NCBI RefSeq assembly: GCF_900100785.1
Contig: NZ_FNCP01000016.1
Location: 1 to 64,000 of the forward strand
Source: Desulfosporosinus hippei DSM 8344
Lineage (GTDB): Bacteria > Bacillota > Desulfitobacteriia > Desulfitobacteriales > Desulfitobacteriaceae
Direction of reading: 5' to 3'
DNA: 64,000 nt
This document shows, one piece after another, positions 25,818-34,395 of this stretch (positions are counted from its first letter, which is position 1; the number at the start of each line of letters is the position of its first letter). The notes beneath the pieces were generated by a model. It saw only the letters and a list, made by a program, of their open reading frames with translations, had not been told where the DNA came from and made no database searches. The translations under genes and the position numbers were made by a program.

Positions 25818-26936
25818 ATGTCTAAGGAAAAAGCCAAAGAATTCGGATCAGTAATAGCCAGGTTAATTAAGGCCCAAAATATCACCAGGAATGAATCCAA
25901 AGCAGTATTTTCTCAAATCCTCCTCAATGAGCAATCGGATATGCATCAAGGAGCCTTTTTAGCCGCTCTGTCAGCGAAAGGTGAAACAGCTGAGGAGATT
26001 GCGGGAAGTTGGGAGGCTATTTATGAACTTGATACGGTCAAAGTAATTCCAGAAACAGTGCTTCCTCTAGTGGATAATTCAGGTACCGGAATGGATGCCT
26101 TTAAAACCTTTAATATCAGTACGGCTGCTTCGATTATCGCTGCAGCCAATGGAATTACCATGGCCAAGCATGGATCCAGAGCTATTACCTCTTATTGCGG
26201 CACCATTGATATTCTGGAAGAACTGGGTGTCGATGTAGAATGCCATACAGAGATAGTTAAAAAGAGCATTGAAAAAGCAGGTATTGGAATATTTAATGGG
26301 ATGAGTCCTAAGGTTCATCCTCAAGCCTTAGGAAGAATTCTTTCTCAAATTTCTTTTGGGACTGTTCTCAATATTGCGGCCTCTCTGGCCAACCCGGCCC
26401 TGCCCAAATACGGGGTGCGTGGGGTATATGCCAAAGAAATGTTAGAACCCGTTGCCCAGGTAATGAAGGAGGTTGGTTATCAAAAGGCAATCGTTGTCCA
26501 TGGGGTGACTGAAGATGGAACTTTAGGGATGGATGAGGCTTCCAACTTGGGAGAGACCTTTATTGCTGAATTAAAGGAAGACGGTAGAATAGTTCAGTAT
26601 TCCTTCACTCCTGAAGACCTGGGGATCAGGCGAGGCAATCGAGCTGAGATAGCTTCACTCAATAACCTGGAACAAGAGGCCGTTCGCATGATCGCCTTGT
26701 TAAAGGGTAAGGATTTGGGCTCACTCTCAGACATTGTGTGTTTAAATGCCGCTTTGATACTTTATCTCATGAACCAATGTGCCACAATCAAGGCAGGGTT
26801 TAACCAAGCCAAAGAAACTATTGCCAGTGGGAAAGCTATTCGTAAATTAAGAGATTGGGTAGAGGAACAGAATCATAGCCCTCAAAAAGGATTAGCCAAA
26901 TTGGAAAAACTCACTCTGAAGACTTTAGCCATGTAA
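25818..26936 (+). CDS. TrpD-like (glycosyltransferase family 3) phosphoribosyltransferase
   Basis: The 372-residue product follows the TrpD fold. The PRPP-binding segment reads VDNSGTGMDAFKTFNISTA near 75-95 (TrpD usually has GTGGDG), then MAKHGSRAITSYCGTIDILE near 110-130. The middle shows FNGMSPKVHPQALGRIL. There are no trp genes nearby. True TrpD transfers phosphoribose from PRPP to anthranilate. Here the cobalamin riboswitch upstream and the GTGMDA variation suggest another aromatic acceptor. A role in lower-ligand ribotide formation for corrinoids is a hypothesis. AAGGAGTG precedes ATG 25818. Length and motifs indicate an intact enzyme. Confidence 0.78.
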   Translation: MSKEKAKEFGSVIARLIKAQNITRNESKAVFSQILLNEQSDMHQGAFLAALSAKGETAEEIAGSWEAIYELDTVKVIPETVLPLVDNSGTGMDAFKTFNISTAASIIAAANGITMAKHGSRAITSYCGTIDILEELGVDVECHTEIVKKSIEKAGIGIFNGMSPKVHPQALGRILSQISFGTVLNIAASLANPALPKYGVRGVYAKEMLEPVAQVMKEVGYQKAIVVHGVTEDGTLGMDEASNLGETFIAELKEDGRIVQYSFTPEDLGIRRGNRAEIASLNNLEQEAVRMIALLKGKDLGSLSDIVCLNAALILYLMNQCATIKAGFNQAKETIASGKAIRKLRDWVEEQNHSPQKGLAKLEKLTLKTLAM

Positions 26937-27128
26937 TTGTTCAACTAACGCTTACTAATATAAATGGCAGAGAGGATGAACAGCTATAAAACTGTATGCC
27001 TTAAAATGTAAGGATAAATATGTAAGGGTATCTAGGGAAAGTTATCAATGTGTTGAAATGGATAAAGCCAGGTCTACCTACCGGAGAAATTCTCTCTAAT
27101 TGAGGAATATCTTAAAGGAGCAAAAAAG
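26937..27128. other. Short intergenic stretch, nothing recognised
   Basis: It lies between the TrpD-like gene and the hairpin of the convergent XRE gene. I see no gene or clear terminator in it. Confidence 0.4.
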
Positions 27129-27172
27129 AGCGGCCTGTTCAATCGTACACCTATACGATTGAACAGGCCGCT
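27129..27172 (-). terminator. Hairpin family A, copy 2; terminator of the XRE gene
   Basis: A perfect 19-bp stem (27129-27147 with 27154-27172) lies four bases after the XRE stop. On the minus strand it is followed by CTTTTTTG, so it works as an intrinsic terminator there. Confidence 0.85.
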
Positions 27173-27175
27173 GCC

Positions 27176-27541
27176 TTATTCTCCAGTTCTATGTACTTTT
27201 TCCTTAAGTTTCTGAAGTTCGATATACTCAATTACGGCACATCGTCCAACACTATTTAATGAGAGCACTTCTGTTAAAAGCTGCCCGGTTGTATAATCTT
27301 CAGCGACAAATTGATTCAGTACGTCAATGCCCTGTTTGCATTCAGTTCTGCCTAAAAGATAATCCGTTGATACATTATAAAAATTTGCCAACGTGATAAC
27401 CGCCCGGGTATGAAGATCAGATTCACCCTGCTCACATCTGGAATAGTGTTGTTGTGTCGTTCCGATAATTTTGGCAATATCCCGTTGTCTCAAATCTTTA
27501 TCTTCTCGAAGCCCGCGGATTATTTCATATGACTCCTTCAT
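27176..27541 (-). CDS. XRE-family helix-turn-helix regulator
   Basis: The 121-residue product has an N-terminal HTH (LREDKDLRQRDIAKIIGTTQ, then QHYSRCEQGESDLH) and a short C-terminal part (STDYLLGRTECKQG). It resembles small phage- or element-type repressors. Its upstream region to about 27660 is rich in ATTATT/AATAAT motifs in both orientations, which may be operators. Target unknown; a diguanylate cyclase gene is divergent. Confidence 0.82.
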   Translation of the reverse strand: MKESYEIIRGLREDKDLRQRDIAKIIGTTQQHYSRCEQGESDLHTRAVITLANFYNVSTDYLLGRTECKQGIDVLNQFVAEDYTTGQLLTEVLSLNSVGRCAVIEYIELQKLKEKVHRTGE

Positions 27542-27764
27542 AGCATGCTTCCTTTACATTTAAATAGTGTATAAAATAATATCACACACATTATTGGTGT
27601 ATTGACTTAAACTTATTATTGATGTAATATGTTCAATAATACATTTATAATGTGTAAAAAAGAGTTCTTTCATTCATGATGATGAATTTTGGCAGTCAGG
27701 CTTATCTATAACATTGTAATAATCAAAAGAACAGATTTGCACATAAAATCTAGACTACTTTCAT

Positions 27765-27791
27765 AAATGACGCGCAAAAAGCGCGTCATTT
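27765..27791. repeat. Hairpin before the diguanylate cyclase gene
   Basis: AAATGACGCGC (27765-27775) pairs exactly with GCGCGTCATTT (27781-27791) around five A residues. It lies 30 bases before the GGDEF gene and could be an attenuator or terminator. Confidence 0.55.
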
Positions 27792-27821
27792 CCTTATATT
27801 CCTTAAGAAAGGTGAATGAAG

Positions 27822-28673
27822 ATGGTTTTTGAAAATTTAAGGGATGCCTTAGATAGTTTACGAGCGCTAGAGTCACTCAATACGTTAATTTGCATCACGG
27901 ATACTGACAATAATCTGGTTTATGAGAGCTCAAATAAAAATTGCATGCAGAATGTTCACCCGGAGGATCTTAAAAAGCTAAATATATTCTGTCGTTCCCT
28001 ATGCTCGACTTTCAGAGTGCTCTTAGTCGATAACTGGGTTACTGCCATAACCACCATACCTTTCATAATTGGGGACAAATCCTATTGGCTAGAATTCAAA
28101 CAGTTTATCCGGCAAAACATCCATTTAAGTCCGGAGACCCGAGGCTTCGAAGATTTGTATATTCATCAAATAAAGGAAATGGCCATCACAGACTCCCTCA
28201 CGAAGCTTTATAACCGGAGATATATCGATGAGCGGCTGCCTATCGATATGCAAAGTTCCTTCGAATTGGATGTACCGCTAAGCGTTCTCTTTATAGATAT
28301 TGACTATTTTAAACAGATTAATGACCAAAATGGCCACGCGGCTGGTGACTTAGTACTGCAGAAACTGGCTCTGCTGCTGCAAAAGCATCTCCGCAGAGGA
28401 AGCGGTTGGGTTGCTCGCTACGGCGGCGATGAGATCCTCATCTGCCTCCCGGACAGTGGAAAAAAAGCCGCCAAAAGCATTGCTAACCGGCTCAGAGGAA
28501 CCATTGAAAACTATAATTTTTATTATAAAGGAAAAAAGATAGTGGTGACTTGCAGCATAGGTATTCAAACCGTCTTTAAAAATTCCGGGGTTACAAGCAT
28601 ATCGGAATTGTTGGCCATGGTAGACAAGAATCTATACCGGGCCAAAAACAAAGGACGTAACAGAGTGTGCTGA
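27822..28673 (+). CDS. Diguanylate cyclase (GGDEF domain)
   Basis: The 283-residue product is cytoplasmic. Residues 1-120 form a PAS-like input domain (LESLNTLICITDTDNNLVYESS). The GGDEF domain starts near 130 with DSLTKLYNRRY and has VLFIDIDYFKQIND (metal-binding Asp) and the active site RYGGDEI. The usual inhibitory RxxD site five residues before the motif is absent, so product inhibition may be weak. It makes c-di-GMP from two GTP. ATG 27822 fits AAGGTGA better than the upstream in-frame ATG at 27816. A c-di-GMP riboswitch lies 7.4 kb downstream, beyond a sortase and an adhesin. Confidence 0.9.
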   Translation: MVFENLRDALDSLRALESLNTLICITDTDNNLVYESSNKNCMQNVHPEDLKKLNIFCRSLCSTFRVLLVDNWVTAITTIPFIIGDKSYWLEFKQFIRQNIHLSPETRGFEDLYIHQIKEMAITDSLTKLYNRRYIDERLPIDMQSSFELDVPLSVLFIDIDYFKQINDQNGHAAGDLVLQKLALLLQKHLRRGSGWVARYGGDEILICLPDSGKKAAKSIANRLRGTIENYNFYYKGKKIVVTCSIGIQTVFKNSGVTSISELLAMVDKNLYRAKNKGRNRVC

Positions 28674-28768
28674 AGGCATTCAATCATAGAAAAGGTGAAG
28701 TTTATCACATTAAAATATTTTTTAAATGCTGTTATATAAATTTTGAGGTAAGATATTTAAACCACTTT

Positions 28769-28809
28769 GACACAATAAAAAGCACCCAAAAAGTGCTTTT
28801 TATTGTGTC
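28769..28809. terminator. 17-bp perfect hairpin, bidirectional terminator
   Basis: GACACAATAAAAAGCAC (28769-28785) pairs exactly with 28793-28809 around CCAAAAA. The arms supply a T-run on either strand. Confidence 0.75.
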
Positions 28810-28810
28810 G

Positions 28811-28867
28811 ATGATTTCATTTGCAACATTGTTGGTGCTAATATTTTCAGTGCTTGAACCGAAATAG
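28811..28867 (+). pseudogene. Remnant of a Hol-Tox-type small toxin gene
   Basis: ATGATTTCATTTGC onward encodes MISFATLLVLIFSVLEPK, the membrane part of a holin-like toxin. The usual N-terminus (MEVYQTLMLMI type) is missing; the region is replaced by the hairpin at 28769-28809. A longer frame from 28667 reads through but lacks the family start. A hairpin with AAATAGACCGC / GCGGTCTATTT arms (28862-28897) follows, as at the second locus (47524-47612). Confidence 0.5.
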
Positions 28868-28897
28868 ACCGCCTCTTCCCAAAGATGCGGTCTATTT
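28862..28897 (+). terminator. Terminator after the Hol-Tox remnant
   Basis: Perfect 11-bp arms 28862-28872 and 28887-28897, followed by GGTAATTTTTG. Confidence 0.65.
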
Positions 28898-29026
28898 GGT
28901 AATTTTTGAAGCCGTCCGCTCTTTAAGTGGCTGTTGCATCTCTGCTGTTTTTTAGCTGGAAAAGTAAGGTTTGCTATGGCGTTTTATTATGAGGGTAATC
29001 ACACCGGCATAAAACTGATTGGCTTA

Positions 29027-32000
29027 TCAGCTGAGTTTCCTCCGGTATTTTTTGGGTTTGGCTAAAAGCAATCCGGCTGAGAGCAGGATAAATCCGAACA
29101 TGCCAATCAAGAATGTGCGGGATATTCCTCCCGCTTTTGGCAGGATTCCGCCCGGTGACGGTGTATTGTCATCATACCAGCCCAAAACGGCAGGATTTTC
29201 ATCGGTCAATAGATTGTTTCGTAAAGTATAGGAGAGTACCTGCTCTTCTTTGAGGCTGACGGCTAAAGGTTCGGAAAAGAGGGCATAACCTTTCGGAGCG
29301 GCAGTTTCCCGGAGAGTATACTCGCCCGGTGCAAGTTTTTCAAAATTAACTAAACCGTCCTGATCGGAAATAGCCTTGACGATAACCGTGTCCGTCGTAT
29401 CGAAGAGTGTAAACTCCGCGCCGGAGAGGGGAGTGGAATCCTTAGTAATTTTTTTAATCCGAATGCTGCCGGTAAGAGAGTTCTCAGGAAGAGTAGGAAC
29501 TTCCGGAACTATTGGAGCATCAATTTTTTGATTCTTAATAGTGAGCTTTAAAGTCTGCCCGCTACTTAGGGAAACCTCTGTGCTGCCCGTGGCGGCGCTA
29601 AAACCCGGGGGCACACGGGTTTCGGAAACCTTATAGACACCGGGGGGAAGCTTCTCGAATAAAGCGCGGCCGTTAGCGTCCGTCACAATAACTTGGAGCG
29701 CTGTACCGCCGGCGTCATAAAGAGTAAACTCAGCATCCTTGAGCAGGTTTCCCTGATCATCCGTTTTAGTGATTTCGATGCTGCCCGGGAGAGCTTCCTC
29801 CCTTTGATTGATCACGGTGAAGGAACGGGTAGTGGTACCGGTGATGCTCACATCAATACTCTCCGTATTGAGAGCATATCCTTCAGGAGGCTTGGTTTCC
29901 TTTATAACGTATTGTCCTGTGGGAACGTTATCAAAGTAGGCTCTGCCCTTTGCATCGGAGCTGGCTGTGGCAATGATCTTGCCGCTTGTTTTGGAGTATA
30001 GGGTAAAAACAGCTCCCGCCAGTTTGCTGCCGTCCTCGTTTGTTTTGGTAATCTCTATGCTTCCAAAAACTGTTACAGATGATGACGGCGTATTGGTTAA
30101 AGTATCAGGGGTCACGCTGGTTATGACTGAGGTCTTGTCGGCGTTATAAACAACGCTTGCTGTAAGCTCCGTGTTGGATAGAATATAACCGGCGGGTGGA
30201 CTTGTCTCCCTGATTTTGTAGTCGTTTCCGAGAGGCACTTCATTGAATGTAACTATGCCGGCTACACTTGAGGCTGTCATTGCTACCGGTTTTCCCGAAT
30301 AGTCCGTCCCCGTCAGCATGAAGATACCGTTGCTTAGAGGAGCACCACTAACGGATATTTTAGAGAAGGAAATACTTCCCAGGGCGGGTGTGTTGGCAAA
30401 CTCATTGACAACCGGTGTTCCTGAAGAGGTCCGGCGCAGGGTGGAAACGACAGCATTTTGGGCTGCGTTATACTCGACAGAGGCTGTCAGGATATCAGGG
30501 CTGCCGGGCTGCAGATAGCCTGCCGGGGGATCAGTTTCGGCAATAGTGTAATTCCCGATAGGCACAAGAGGAAAGGTCACAGTCCCACCGACGGCGGAAG
30601 TGGTCATATTCACGGGGACACCGTCGTAATCCGTGCCCGTCAGGGTAAAGGTACCTCCGGAAAGAGGAACTCCGCCCAATCCTGTTTTAGTGAAGGAAAC
30701 GGTTCCGGGCAGGGGAGTATTCACCAGTTCATTGGGTGTCACTGTGACAGTCAGAGCGGTTTTATCTGCGTTATAAAGCACTGTAGCTGACAGAGTCGAT
30801 GCGTTAAGGCTATGTCCCTCCGGCGGGACAGACTCTGTGATCGTGTAGGGTTCTCCCGTCTTACCTAAGGGCACCCCGGTAAAGGATACGATTCCGTTCA
30901 CGGCGGTGGCTGTCAGGCTTACGTCATTATTCAAATAATTCTTACCTGTCAGGGTAAAGACGCCGCCGGAAAGGAGAGCTCCTCCTGCCCCCTTTTTCTC
31001 AAAGTCTACCGTCGCCAGGGCAAGTGTGTCAGAAACGGAGACGGTTTCGCTACCGCTCAAGCGATTTCCCCCAAAGATAGGATTGGAAGGCAAGAAATAG
31101 CCTGCAGGGGGCTCGGTTTCCTCCACATAGAATACCCAGGATGGCAGGTTATTGAACACTGCATTTCCCGAGGCATCTGTTGTGCGGATAATGGAATTTC
31201 CACCGCTGGTGACGGGTTGTTTATTGACATTGAGCAGCCGGAATTTTGCGTTCACCAGCGGGTTGCCGTCAGTGTCCGTTTTGTGCACGCTAAGAGTGTT
31301 GCTACCGCTGCCTCCGCTGGAGAAAAGATTAACAATGTGGATCTGAGTGGAGTCGGCACTGCCGGAAGTATCTCCCGCACTTCCCGATAAAGTAATGGAG
31401 TTGGCGATGTCCAGGTTGTCCACCAGAATGTTGGTAATGAATTCCAACCGATAGGCGGAGCTGGTGTTTGCCGGCAGGGAGACAGCCAGCGTATTGCTAT
31501 TGCCGGTGGTAGGCTGTGTCACGTTATAGCCGCCGGTCACTAGGGTACCTGCAGAAGACTGAGCTGCCTCGCCGGTAATGGGGTCCACGGGAACAGTATA
31601 CAGTTTCAGGGAAGCTGGATCCAGCTGCAACCCAGAATTCAGGACATCTGTGATGACTCCGTTTGGCAGGGTCATTTGACCCGGATTGATCACTGCGGAC
31701 CAACTAATATAATCTGATCCGGGGGTGTAAGCATAGGTTTTCGTAATCACCGGGTTTTTGATTTGCGCTACGGCATATTTTGTTATAGGAGATGAGATCT
31801 CAGCCGCCTCAAGAGATACGTTATTAGTGAAATTTTTGGTTCCGTTCCATTGGAGTTTTAAGGCATCTTCATTCATTAAGGTCCAGAAGGTGATGGTGTA
31901 TTGATCCATGGTTAAGGAGGGAAGGTCATATACAAAGGAAGTGTCCCCGTTGGCACCGGTGGTTAAGGTACCCGGTGCCCCGCCGCCTGCCGTTGTAACG

Positions 32001-34237
32001 GTGAAAGGATGCCCGGCGTCGATTAGGAGGGTCATTCCCGTTGGAAGAGTGTCAGTAACCTTGGCGTTGGTCAGGGGTAATTTATTGCGGTTGACGACAA
32101 TCTGCCATTCCAGGGTGCGCTCAGTGTAGTTATAAGCCGTCTTCACGGTTTTATCGAGGATTTGGCTTTTGTAGCCCTTGCTACCTTCGCCTGTCACGGT
32201 GCTGCCGGAACGGGTCAAGGTCACGCCGTTTTTGAAGGTTACGATTCCACTGGAATTTCCGTTGGAATATAAAGTGTCAAGCCCCGAATTGTCGCCTGCC
32301 GTTCCCGGAACCGTATCCAGAATCCGGGTGTAATAATCTAAGGTGTAGGTTCCACTGATAGTGTCAGTACCGGAGGATTCCTGGGGGAATTCATAGGAAA
32401 AATCATTCTTGAAACTGTCTGCGGAGGTGAGATTGCCGGAGGAAGGAGGGGAGGAAAAGTTTTCCACCTCAGAATCCGGCGTGCCTTTTTTCGTTACAGT
32501 GAAGGGATGGCTGCTGTCCAGGAGCAGCTCCTGTCCGGGGGGAATATTATCAGTGACTTTGGCATCAACGATGCTGATTCCGTTACGATTGACAGTGGTA
32601 GTCCAGTGGATGGTGCCGGGATCCCCAGCGGAATACTCATAGTTTGGAGTTCCTCCTGCAGAGGACTTGGATAAAAGTCCTCCCGAGCCGACGCCGTTTG
32701 TAATGGAAGCAGTGTCTGAAGGGGAGGTTATCGTAGTGGTTTCACTCCAAGTCAGGCTTGCCTCATTGGTGAAAGTAATATTGCCGTTGCTATCCAAGTA
32801 GCTGTCTCGAGCCGAAGCTTTCACACGGGTATAAAAGCTCAGAGTAGCAGTAGTTCCGGCTGTGGGCTGACTGCCCGCAGGAAAGAGATAGGTCAGGGTG
32901 TTTCCGGAAGAATCGTAATTGTATTGGCCGTCTCCGGATCCGCTGCTGACCTCAGTGGGGGAACCCGAACCGAACTGGATCTGAACAGGATAACTCGAGT
33001 CGGCAAACAATTCCAAATCAGCGGGAATGCTGTCCGTGATCTCCGCACCAGTTATGGCTTTGCCGGTCTGGCCCGGCACAGTCACGGATACCGTCCATTT
33101 AGCGAGGGTGGGGTCGCTTGCCGTGGCGACGGAGACCCCACTTTTGGAGATCCAGTCCAGCTTTAGAGAAGCCGATGCTTCTGTCGCCGCCGCATCTGTA
33201 CCGCGTTTCAAGTTTACTTTATTGTTGAAGGTAGAATACTCGGCATTGTTTGAAGAACCGTTTTCCGATGAAAAGTCTGAAGGAGCAGTCTTGTAGGTCA
33301 CAGTCTGGGCACCGTTGGTATCAGGGTCAGTATCGGGGAAGGTATAATTAATTGTCCGAGTGGGAGGATCAATGGCCAGTGCTCCGTCGGAATCAGGGAC
33401 AGGACTGCCGGCCACGGTAAAGGAATCGGCAACATAGGTTTGGTTTGAGCCGAATTCATCAATCAGGGAATATCCGTCATAAGCCATATTAGGGTCACCT
33501 GCCGGAGGGGTTACGGATACCGTCCAGGTAATTTCGTTGGCGGAGGGATCATAGCTGCCGCTTTTGGCGAGTTTGCTTTCCATAGGCAGGGGCTGTCGTT
33601 TGATGATGATGACCTGGCTGCCGAATTTAATCTCCGTGGTGGTTCCGTCGCCAGCATTCAAAGTTTTAAAGGTACCCTCTATATGAATCCGTCCCCATTT
33701 GTCCAGATGAGCGTCATTAGCCGCTCCGCCGTAGCCGGATGGGTCCTCGGATTCCTTGGTAAGTTCCACCTTGAGTGTATTGCCGGTAATGCTCCAGGTG
33801 GCGAGAGTGTAGATGTCGCCGCCGGCGTCACTGGCAATCACATCGTCTGTGGTGTGAGCAAAGTTGAGCCCTTGGGGAAGGGCGGCGGTAAAGTATTCTT
33901 CGCCAGTATAGTCGTAAATGTCTGCGCCGCTGCCGTCTTCTAAGTGGAAGCCATAGTCCAACACAATCTTAGCTCCGGCAGGGACATTGTTGTAGCTTCC
34001 GTCCGCCTCGGGAAGAATAGGGGTGGTACCGTCCGCCTGGGTTATGCTCAGTGAAGATGCCTGAGGGGCGGGAAGATAGTCTGTTCCATGTACCACCAGA
34101 AAGGAAGTACCGGTCAGGTCGGCGGGTATGGCGGCAGCTGCCAGATTCAGCGGCAGAATCTGCAGCATAAGAAGTACAGCAATAGCTATACTTAGAAGCT
34201 TTTTTCTACTTAGTTTCATAATTATGACCTCCCACAT
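29027..34237 (-). CDS. Large cell-wall surface protein with SpaA/CnaB-type repeats and LPKAG sorting signal
   Basis: The 1736-residue product starts with a signal peptide (MKLSRKKLLSIAIAVLLMLQ at residues 7-26, after an upstream in-frame start). Residues about 50-1000 contain repeated isopeptide/DUF11-like modules with recurring VTDxIPxGxxLLxDSxHPFTV. From about 1000 to 1690 there are seven SpaA/CnaB prealbumin-like domains, each starting like SIEITKTxxxGxxLxGAxFTL and ending ETxPPxGY. The C-terminus has the sorting signal ILPKAGG, a hydrophobic helix and a basic tail (KPKKYRRKLS). A sortase gene is divergent and adjacent. Spontaneous isopeptide bonds between Lys and Asn with a catalytic Glu are known in such domains. 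It is probably an adhesin or pilus-like stalk. The signal peptide is better placed at the second Met (34219), so the true start may be there. Confidence 0.88.
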   Translation of the reverse strand: MWEVIIMKLSRKKLLSIAIAVLLMLQILPLNLAAAAIPADLTGTSFLVVHGTDYLPAPQASSLSITQADGTTPILPEADGSYNNVPAGAKIVLDYGFHLEDGSGADIYDYTGEEYFTAALPQGLNFAHTTDDVIASDAGGDIYTLATWSITGNTLKVELTKESEDPSGYGGAANDAHLDKWGRIHIEGTFKTLNAGDGTTTEIKFGSQVIIIKRQPLPMESKLAKSGSYDPSANEITWTVSVTPPAGDPNMAYDGYSLIDEFGSNQTYVADSFTVAGSPVPDSDGALAIDPPTRTINYTFPDTDPDTNGAQTVTYKTAPSDFSSENGSSNNAEYSTFNNKVNLKRGTDAAATEASASLKLDWISKSGVSVATASDPTLAKWTVSVTVPGQTGKAITGAEITDSIPADLELFADSSYPVQIQFGSGSPTEVSSGSGDGQYNYDSSGNTLTYLFPAGSQPTAGTTATLSFYTRVKASARDSYLDSNGNITFTNEASLTWSETTTITSPSDTASITNGVGSGGLLSKSSAGGTPNYEYSAGDPGTIHWTTTVNRNGISIVDAKVTDNIPPGQELLLDSSHPFTVTKKGTPDSEVENFSSPPSSGNLTSADSFKNDFSYEFPQESSGTDTISGTYTLDYYTRILDTVPGTAGDNSGLDTLYSNGNSSGIVTFKNGVTLTRSGSTVTGEGSKGYKSQILDKTVKTAYNYTERTLEWQIVVNRNKLPLTNAKVTDTLPTGMTLLIDAGHPFTVTTAGGGAPGTLTTGANGDTSFVYDLPSLTMDQYTITFWTLMNEDALKLQWNGTKNFTNNVSLEAAEISSPITKYAVAQIKNPVITKTYAYTPGSDYISWSAVINPGQMTLPNGVITDVLNSGLQLDPASLKLYTVPVDPITGEAAQSSAGTLVTGGYNVTQPTTGNSNTLAVSLPANTSSAYRLEFITNILVDNLDIANSITLSGSAGDTSGSADSTQIHIVNLFSSGGSGSNTLSVHKTDTDGNPLVNAKFRLLNVNKQPVTSGGNSIIRTTDASGNAVFNNLPSWVFYVEETEPPAGYFLPSNPIFGGNRLSGSETVSVSDTLALATVDFEKKGAGGALLSGGVFTLTGKNYLNNDVSLTATAVNGIVSFTGVPLGKTGEPYTITESVPPEGHSLNASTLSATVLYNADKTALTVTVTPNELVNTPLPGTVSFTKTGLGGVPLSGGTFTLTGTDYDGVPVNMTTSAVGGTVTFPLVPIGNYTIAETDPPAGYLQPGSPDILTASVEYNAAQNAVVSTLRRTSSGTPVVNEFANTPALGSISFSKISVSGAPLSNGIFMLTGTDYSGKPVAMTASSVAGIVTFNEVPLGNDYKIRETSPPAGYILSNTELTASVVYNADKTSVITSVTPDTLTNTPSSSVTVFGSIEITKTNEDGSKLAGAVFTLYSKTSGKIIATASSDAKGRAYFDNVPTGQYVIKETKPPEGYALNTESIDVSITGTTTRSFTVINQREEALPGSIEITKTDDQGNLLKDAEFTLYDAGGTALQVIVTDANGRALFEKLPPGVYKVSETRVPPGFSAATGSTEVSLSSGQTLKLTIKNQKIDAPIVPEVPTLPENSLTGSIRIKKITKDSTPLSGAEFTLFDTTDTVIVKAISDQDGLVNFEKLAPGEYTLRETAAPKGYALFSEPLAVSLKEEQVLSYTLRNNLLTDENPAVLGWYDDNTPSPGGILPKAGGISRTFLIGMFGFILLSAGLLLAKPKKYRRKLS
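29200..31280. repeat. Seven tandem SpaA/CnaB-domain repeats within the surface-protein gene
   Basis: Protein repeats of about 85-105 residues share the SxxxKT, GAxFTL and ExxPPxGY blocks. The DNA units are diverged, so the repeats are old rather than recently amplified. Confidence 0.7.
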
Positions 34238-34269
34238 TGCGCTGTAAAATTTCAGATAATATATCTCGT

Positions 34270-34352
34270 AAATCCTATCTATCTCTTGATATGCTGTGGC
34301 AATCCGGCAACTTCAGAAGTATTGCATCTGTCCTAAATATGTGATAGGATTT
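34270..34352. promoter_or_regulatory. Inverted repeat in the adhesin-sortase divergent promoter region
   Basis: AAATCCTATC (34270-34279) and GATAGGATTT (34343-34352) are exact complements flanking 63 bases. Inside, GCAAT with ATTGC and ACTT with AAGT can form a nested hairpin. It could be an operator pair or a structured leader. Confidence 0.45.
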
Positions 34353-34395
34353 TATCGAAGCAGTACGGTAGCGCCAAAGGAGGCAGAATGTTAGG

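Larger units (their letters stand above)
28674..29026. other. Intergenic gap with Hol-Tox relic
   Basis: It contains the relic and hairpins described at 28769-28897. The last 130 bases before the 3' end of the large surface-protein gene show nothing further that I can name. Confidence 0.45.

Noticed and set aside
29693-33943. Many plus-strand frames opposite the surface-protein gene
   Set aside because: They are antisense to a coherent 1736-residue protein with recognised domains and lack start signals.
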